Both the position numbers and the translations under genes were made by a program. Below the pieces are notes generated by a model, which saw nothing but the letters and a program-made list of their open reading frames with translations, did not search any database and was not told the DNA's origin. This document shows, piece after piece, positions 56,605-64,000 of a stretch of 64,000 nucleotides of DNA; positions within the stretch are counted from its first letter, which is position 1, and the number at the start of each line of letters is the position of its first letter. The stretch spans positions 9,808,501 through 9,872,500 of the forward strand of contig NC_064819.1 of assembly GCF_024166365.1 (NCBI RefSeq), written 5' to 3'. Origin of the DNA: Elephas maximus indicus (lineage: Eukaryota; Chordata; Mammalia; Proboscidea; Elephantidae).

Positions 56605-57971
56605 TTGTTTTGACATACACCAAAATGGTGAAAATACTCATCGCTCCCAAAAGCTTCCTTGTGCCTCTTGTGCCTGTATAATCCCTCCCTCTCACCTTTC
56701 CCTTCTCCCCTCTGGCATCCATTGGTCTATGTTCTCTCATTATAGATTATTTTCTAGGCTTTTATATAAATGAAATCATACAATATATTTAAAAGCCAAA
56801 GGTGAGAGAGAATAAGTATTTTAGCTGTCACGTTAAAGTGTACTGCAACAATAATTTAAAAAAAACTCTAAGTCAGGTTTTATTTTCATATCAAAAGATT
56901 ATTATATAAACATGGAAAATAGTTGGACAACTCAAAAAGATACACAGTGCTAAGGAAGCTTCTCTACCCCCTTAGACTCCAAACCTCTAGCCTCTGAGTT
57001 CTCTTCTCAAGAGACCACCATGATTATAAGTTTCTTGTATATCCTTCCGGAAATAGCTTTTCTCTCTCTATATACAAGCATCTAGACTCATCGACAAATT
57101 AGAACATCTGTATCTTCTGCAAGTTCCTCTTCTTTTGCGTTTAACAGTGGATTAGAGGTTGTTTCATGAGTACACATAGAGCCATGTCACTCTTTCATGG
57201 GTGCATAGTCATTGTATGGACTTCTTTATTCAGGCCTCTTATCAATGAACATTTGAATAATTCTGAACCATTCTCCTTTCTTTTTCGGTTAATACAAATG
57301 ATTTAGCAGTGATCATCCTTATACTACACCTTTGAGCATAAATGTACTTGCAGATTAAATTCTTAGAGGTGGAATAACTAGGCCAATTAGTGTGTTTTCT
57401 AAATCTTGATAAGTAGAAGCAAATTGCCCTCCAAAGCGGTTGCACCTCTTTACACTTCCCCCGGCCTTATACTGCGTGCTCAGAAGAGATCACACACCCT
57501 CACCAGCACTGTGTATTTTCGGACTTTTTGTTTTCTGCCAGTCTCATTGGCAATAACCAGCGTCTCGCTTCCATTGGCATTTCTTTATCATTAACACAGT
57601 TGAGCATATTTCCCTATGCTTAAACCATTTTTTTTTTTTAATCTCTCTATATTTAAAACAAGATTTTAAATCAGTCATCTCCATGCTGCCAGAAAATTCT
57701 GGTCATGTGTTGGAATGCTGCCCTGATGTAGTGGGGGTCAGGACCTCAAAGAATGGGCCAGAAGCAAGCTAAGCTGTTAGTGTCGTCTCTCTTTCTTTCA
57801 AGAAACCCCCTGAGGTTTCCTGGGGAGGCTAGTCAGAAAGCTCTCTTTTTCTGGCTGCCAAAAGTGATTTTGATAGGGTTTTGTATTCAAGTTAAACGTG
57901 ATGAGAGGTTTTCTATCCTTCCCCATAAATTATAAGACAATTATGGCGAGAATAAAAATGGTGCCTTTCCA
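56605..57971. other. POGLUT1 intron 3 sequence, partly old antisense L1-like
   Basis: Phrases such as GATTTAGCAGTGATCATCC, CTTAGAGGTGGAATAACTAGG and ACTTCCCCCGG...CACCAGCACTGTGTATTTTCGG follow the order of an ancient antisense L1 3' part, about 56620-57640. The remainder is unassigned. Confidence 0.45.
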
Positions 57972-60105
57972 ATGGAACAGAATTGAGAATTCAGACATAA
58001 ATCCATCCACATATGAGCAGTTGATATTTGACAAAGGTCCCAAAACAGTTAAATGGGGAAAAGACAGTCTTTTTAACAAATGGTGCTGGCATAACTGGAT
58101 ATCCATTTGCAAAAAACTGAAATAAGACCCCTACCTCACTCCATGCACAAAAACGAGCTCAAAATGGATCAAAGACCTAAATATAAAATCTAAAATGATA
58201 AAGATTATGGAAGAAAAAATAGGGACAACGTTAGGAGTTCTAACACATGGCATAAACACTACACAAAACATTATTAAGAATGCAGAAGAAAAACTAGATA
58301 ATTGGGAGCTCCTAAAAATCAAACACCTAAGGTCATCCAAAGACTTCACCAAAAACGTAAAAAGACTACCTACAGACCGGGAAAAAGTTTTTAGCTATGA
58401 CATTTCCGATCAGCACCTGATCTCTAAAATCTACATGATACTGCAAAAACTCAACTACAAAAAGACAAATAACCCAATTAAAAAATGGACAAAAGATATG
58501 AACAGACACTGCACTAAAGAAGACATTCAGGCAGCTAACAGATACATGAGGAAATGTTCACGATCATTAGCCATTAGAGAACTGCAAATCAAAACTACAC
58601 TGAGATTTCATCTCACTCTAACAAGGCCGGCATTAATCCAAAAAACACAAAATAATGTTGGAGAGGCTGTGGAGAGATTGGAACACTTATACACTGCTGG
58701 TGGGAATGTCAAATGATAGAACCACTTTGGAAATCGATTTGGTGCTTCCTTAAAAAGCTAGAAATAGAACTATCATACGACCCAGCAATCCCACTCCTCA
58801 GAATATATCATAGAGAAATAAGAGTCTTTACACGAACAGATATATATACACCCATGTTCATTGCAGCACTGTTTGCAATAGCAAAAAGATGGAAGCAACC
58901 AAGGTTCCCATCAGTGGATGAATGGATAAATAAATTATGGTATATTCACACAGTGGAATACTACGCATCGATAAAGAACAGTGAGGAATCTGTGAAACAT
59001 TTTATAACATGGAGGATCCTGGAAAGCATTAAGCTGAGTGAAATTAGTTGCAAAAGGACAAATATTGTATAAGACCACTATTATAAGAACTTGAGAAATA
59101 GTTTAAACTGAGAAGAAAACACCCTTTGTGGTTAGGAGAGGGGGGAGGGAGGGAGGGTGGGAAAGGGGTATTCGCTAATTAGATAGTAGATAAGAACTAC
59201 TTTAGGTGAAGGGAAGGACAACACACAATACAGAGGAGGTCAGCACAACGGGACTAAACCGAAAGCAAAGAAGTTTCCTGAAGAAACTGAATGTTTTGAA
59301 GGCCAGCGTAGCAGGGGCAGGGGTTTGGGGACCATGGTTTCAGGGGACATCTAAGTCAATTGGCATAATAAAATCTGTTAACAAAACATTCTGCATCCCA
59401 CTTTGAAGAGCGGTGTCTGGGGTCTTAAATGCTAGCAAGCAGCCGTCTAAGATGCATCAATGAGTCTGAACCCACCTGGATTAAAGGAGAATGAAGAACA
59501 CCAAGGACACAAGACGATTATGAGCCCAAGAGATAGAAAAGGCCACATGAACCAGAGACTACATCATCCTGAGACCAGAAGAACTAGATGGTGCCCGGCT
59601 ACAACTGATGACTGCCCTGACAGGGAACACGACAGAGAACCCCTGAGGGAGCAGGAGAGCAGTGGGATGCAGACCCCAAATTCTCATAAAAAGACCAGAC
59701 TTAATGGTCTGACTGAGACTAGAAGGACCCTGGTAGTCATGGCCCCCAGACCTTCTGTTGGCCCAGGACAGAAACCATTTCTGAAGCCAACTCTTCAGAC
59801 ATGGATTGGACTGGACAATGGGTTGGAGAGGGATGCTGGTGAGGAGTGAGCTTCTTGAATCAGATGGACACTTGAGACTGTGTTGGTATCTCCTGCCTGG
59901 AGGGGAGATGAGAGGGTAGAGGGGGTTAGGAGCTGACAAATTGGATATGAAAAGAGAGAGTGGAGGGAGGGAGCGGGCTGTATCATTTGGGGGAGAGTAA
60001 TTGGGAGTATGTAGCAAGGTGTATATAAGTTTTTGTGTGGGAGACTGACTTGATTTGTAAACTTTTTTCACTTAAAGCACAATAAAAATTATTTAAAAAA
60101 AAAAA
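57972..60105 (+). mobile_element. 5'-truncated L1 in POGLUT1 intron 3
   Basis: It begins within the ORF2 C-terminal region ([18 protein letters not shown]), continues through two main open pieces (58195-58716, 58713-59072) with stops and frame changes, then the 3' UTR with a G-rich tract at 59140-59170, and ends in a poly-A run at 60091-60107. It is in the same orientation as POGLUT1. No convincing target duplication was found. Confidence 0.85.
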
Positions 60106-60473
60106 AAAACTGTCTTTGTGAGAAACAAAGCCCAAGGGACACAATTCGAAATTATCTTTTCCAGTTCCTATCAGAATTTGTATTTTGCTTACTAAAAAAA
60201 ACCTTCTGTAAAAGTGAAATAAAAACAGAATGGAGGAGAAGGAGTGGTAGGAGTAGCAATGATACCCCCTTCAAACCTATGATAAATTATGTGGAAAATC
60301 TTACCAAGTGTTGTAAGCTGCAACATCTTAGCTAGGAAAGATAAAAAAAAAAAAATTTTTTTTTTTTTATAGCTTGCGCAAAATAAAAAAGTGGGACAGC
60401 CCCTTTAGAGACATTGCTTTCGGGAAACTTTGCAGTTTGCTGATGATCTGAACATTGGCTTGCCTTACTTTAA

Positions 60474-62162
<1,689 letters not shown>

Positions 62163-62415
62163 CGGATAATACGAGCTAACACTTACTGAGTACTTACTAT
62201 TTGCCAGGCACTGTACTTGGTGTTTTATATCTGTTAACTCATTTAATAGTCAAACCAAACCCATTAGGTAGGTATTATTGTTGGTGTTTTTATTTCCACC
62301 ATTACAAAGATAAGGAGACTGAGGTACAGAAAATTTTAGAAACTACCCAGATTGGGAAGAGAGAATCGGCATTCAAATTCATATGATCTGTTTCCAGAGC
62401 CCGTGCTCTTAACTA
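62163..62415 (+). mobile_element. MIR SINE in POGLUT1 intron 4
   Basis: CTAACACTTACTGAGTACTTACT, CCAGGCACTGTACTTGG, AAGGAGACTGAGGTACAGA and the CCCGTGCTCTTAACTA end identify it. Confidence 0.75.
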
Positions 62416-62842
62416 CTAGTTCTTTCTCTCATGAGACCATCTAGGAAATAACTAAGAAACTGGGTAAGGCAGTATGAACTCCAAGTGTAATAGGAGTTAA
62501 AAAATGAGTGAGTTATTTCATCATTTGGAATTGGGTATATTATTCCCTTAAACAAAAAACCCTAATTGTGTGTGTATCCTCTAGAAAAGTAGAACTTCGG
62601 AGAACTGAAAAGGTTGACATTTACCATGATTTATTTTGGGATTTAGTGAGCCCGTGCATTCTAACCCATGGTCACTTTTACCTTTTAATGTTCAGTCTAG
62701 ACTTTACAGACTAGGGAAAATAGATCTTTGGCAAGATGAAACTAGAACAAGGCCTTTGTCCAGATCTGGTGGCATGAATGCACTTGATTATTCTCGCCCC
62801 GTTCCAAGACTGATTTCAGTTGACCTTTTGTTTCTGTTGAAG

Positions 62843-62964
62843 ACATCAGAGTATCATGACATCATGTATCCTGCTTGGACATTTTGGGAAGGGGGACCGG
62901 CTGTTTGGCCAATTTATCCTACAGGTCTTGGACGGTGGGATCTCTTCAGAGAAGATCTGGCAAG
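62843..62964 (+). CDS. POGLUT1: POGLUT1 exon 5 (last exon in window)
   Basis: The 122-nt exon has acceptor TGTTGAAG (ends 62842, a poor polypyrimidine tract just before it) and donor GCAAG|GTAAGT. It encodes residues 153-192 plus two bases, with the conserved [15 protein letters not shown] and [10 protein letters not shown] segments of the GT90 fold. About half of the roughly 392-residue protein is covered by exons 1-5. The rest, including the C-terminal KTEL-type ER-retention signal, lies beyond the right edge. Confidence 0.94.
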
Positions 62965-63365
62965 GTAAGTCCTCTAGAGAATTTTGTTTTTCCCTCCTTG
63001 TAGGTTTTCTTGAAATAAGCAGTAGAATAATAAAAAAAAAAAACTTAAAAATGATTAACTTTCAAATTTAAAAAAGGCTGTTTATAGTGTAAGCAGTTTC
63101 ATATGTGTGTAAAAATATTTACATATCCATAGACAAAAAGCAGAAGAACCTACCGTAGAGTATCAGCAGTACCTTTGTGGGCAGAAGTATTGGAGCCTTT
63201 TGTTTGCTTCCTTAACTTTTTCTGTGCTTTTATGATTCTCTAAATAAGAATGAATTACTTTCATAATTAGAAAACATGAATGACCATGTTGTGGGAGGGT
63301 AGAAAATTACCTGGAAGAACATAAATGTACTTGATAAATTAGAGCTGAGTTCATTGGGAGGAGAT
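62965..63365. other. POGLUT1 intron 5, left part
   Basis: AT-rich, nothing recognised before the SINE pair at 63366-63799. Confidence 0.5.
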
Positions 63366-63573
63366 GTTGTTGTTGTTGTTACGTGCTGTTGAGTTGATTC
63401 CGACTCATAGCGACCCCATGTGACAGTAGAAGTACCCCATAGGGTTTTCTTGGCTGTAATCATCACAGAAGCAGATTGCCAGGTCTTTCTCCCACAGAGC
63501 TGCTGGGTAGGTGCCAACCACCAGTTTTTCAGTTAGCAGCTGAGTGCTTGACTGTTGCAACACCAGGGCTCCT
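63366..63573 (-). mobile_element. AfroSINE long form with (GTT)n tail like the RTE
   Basis: The tail end is GTTGTTGTTGTTGTTACG, the same kind of repeat tail as the RTE LINEs, followed by GAGTTGATTCCGACTC. The module GGGTTTTCTTGGCTGTAATC and GCAGATTGCCAGGTC is intact. Confidence 0.9.
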
Positions 63574-63586
63574 TTGGGTGGGGATA

Positions 63587-63799
63587 CCAAACCAAAACCA
63601 AACCCCCTGCCGTTGAGTCGATTCCGATTCATAGCAACCTTATAGGTCAGAGTAGACCTGCCCCATGAGGTTTCCAAGTCTGTAAATCTTCACGGAAGCA
63701 GATTGTCACACCTTTCTCCTGTGGAGCCCCTGGGGGGTTCAAACCACTGACCTTTTGGTTAGCAGCTGAGTGCTTTGACCACTGTACCACCAGGGCTCC
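63587..63799 (-). mobile_element. AfroSINE long form with 14-bp near-perfect duplication
   Basis: Flanked by TTTGGGTGGGGATA (63573-63586) and TTTGGGCAGGGATA (63800-63813), directly next to another SINE. Confidence 0.9.
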
Positions 63800-63967
63800 T
63801 TTGGGCAGGGATAACCCAGTGCCGTCGATTCACAGGGGATAGGAGCACATAAATGTCCTCTTAGCTATCTCAAGTACAGAGCTTTTTCCAGATCCTCACA
63901 GGACTGGATATACCTTCACCTCTTGACTCCATCCTGCCATTATATGAGATTTCACGTTGTCTAGGTC

Positions 63968-64000
63968 ATCCCTGGTGGCGCAGTGGTTCTTAACTACAAT
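63968..64000 (+). mobile_element. AfroSINE head at the window edge
   Basis: ATCCCTGGTGGCGCAGTGGTT matches the head; cut by the window edge or diverging after it. Confidence 0.6.

Overview
This is a vertebrate nuclear window from a placental mammal of the Afrotheria, most likely an elephant or close paenungulate relative. The evidence is dozens of tRNA-headed AfroSINE copies, 3.2-kb RTE-type LINEs whose 3' ends match the SINE tails, and a lineage-type L1. Two single-copy genes are recognisable by translation and by exact GT/AG exon joins. They sit head to head, as their orthologues do at human 3q13.33.

Layout: TMEM39A is on the minus strand. Its non-coding first exon lies in a CpG island near 29.1-29.4 kb, and coding exons 2-5 lie at 27.8, 18.3-18.5, 14.4 and 9.8-10.0 kb; the remaining exons are beyond the left edge. 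From 1 to 9.4 kb the window is almost only L1: a 5.8-kb antisense L1 with a 5' end, nested in an older L1. The intergenic stretch of about 16 kb (29.7-45.0 kb) is largely retroelement: RTE copies, AfroSINEs, an internally deleted L1 with target-site duplications, and an RTE split by a twin-priming-type inversion. POGLUT1 is on the plus strand, starting at 45352 in a second CpG island; exons 1-5 are at 45.35, 46.13, 50.60, 60.55 and 62.84 kb, and the rest is beyond the right edge. Its introns hold a full-length RTE with perfect 11-bp duplications, an RNF2 processed pseudogene, a solo LTR and a 5'-truncated L1.

Points of most interest: (1) a 48-49-bp tandem array just upstream of the POGLUT1 start codon, each unit carrying a CCATNTT core like a YY1 site; (2) a composite SINE with a tRNA-Gly-like head, an RTE 5'-end module and an RTE 3' tail, next to an RTE 5'+3' deletion derivative and AfroSINEs that share the same modules, so one LINE appears to have fed several non-autonomous families, like ruminant BovB/Bov-A/Bov-tA; (3) a 449-bp hAT-like element with long inverted arms and a perfect 8-bp duplication inside an L2; (4) several clean nested insertions that give a relative time order. 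No bacterial-type systems, CRISPR arrays or functional RNA genes were seen. Most open frames longer than 60 codons are chance frames or retroelement debris.
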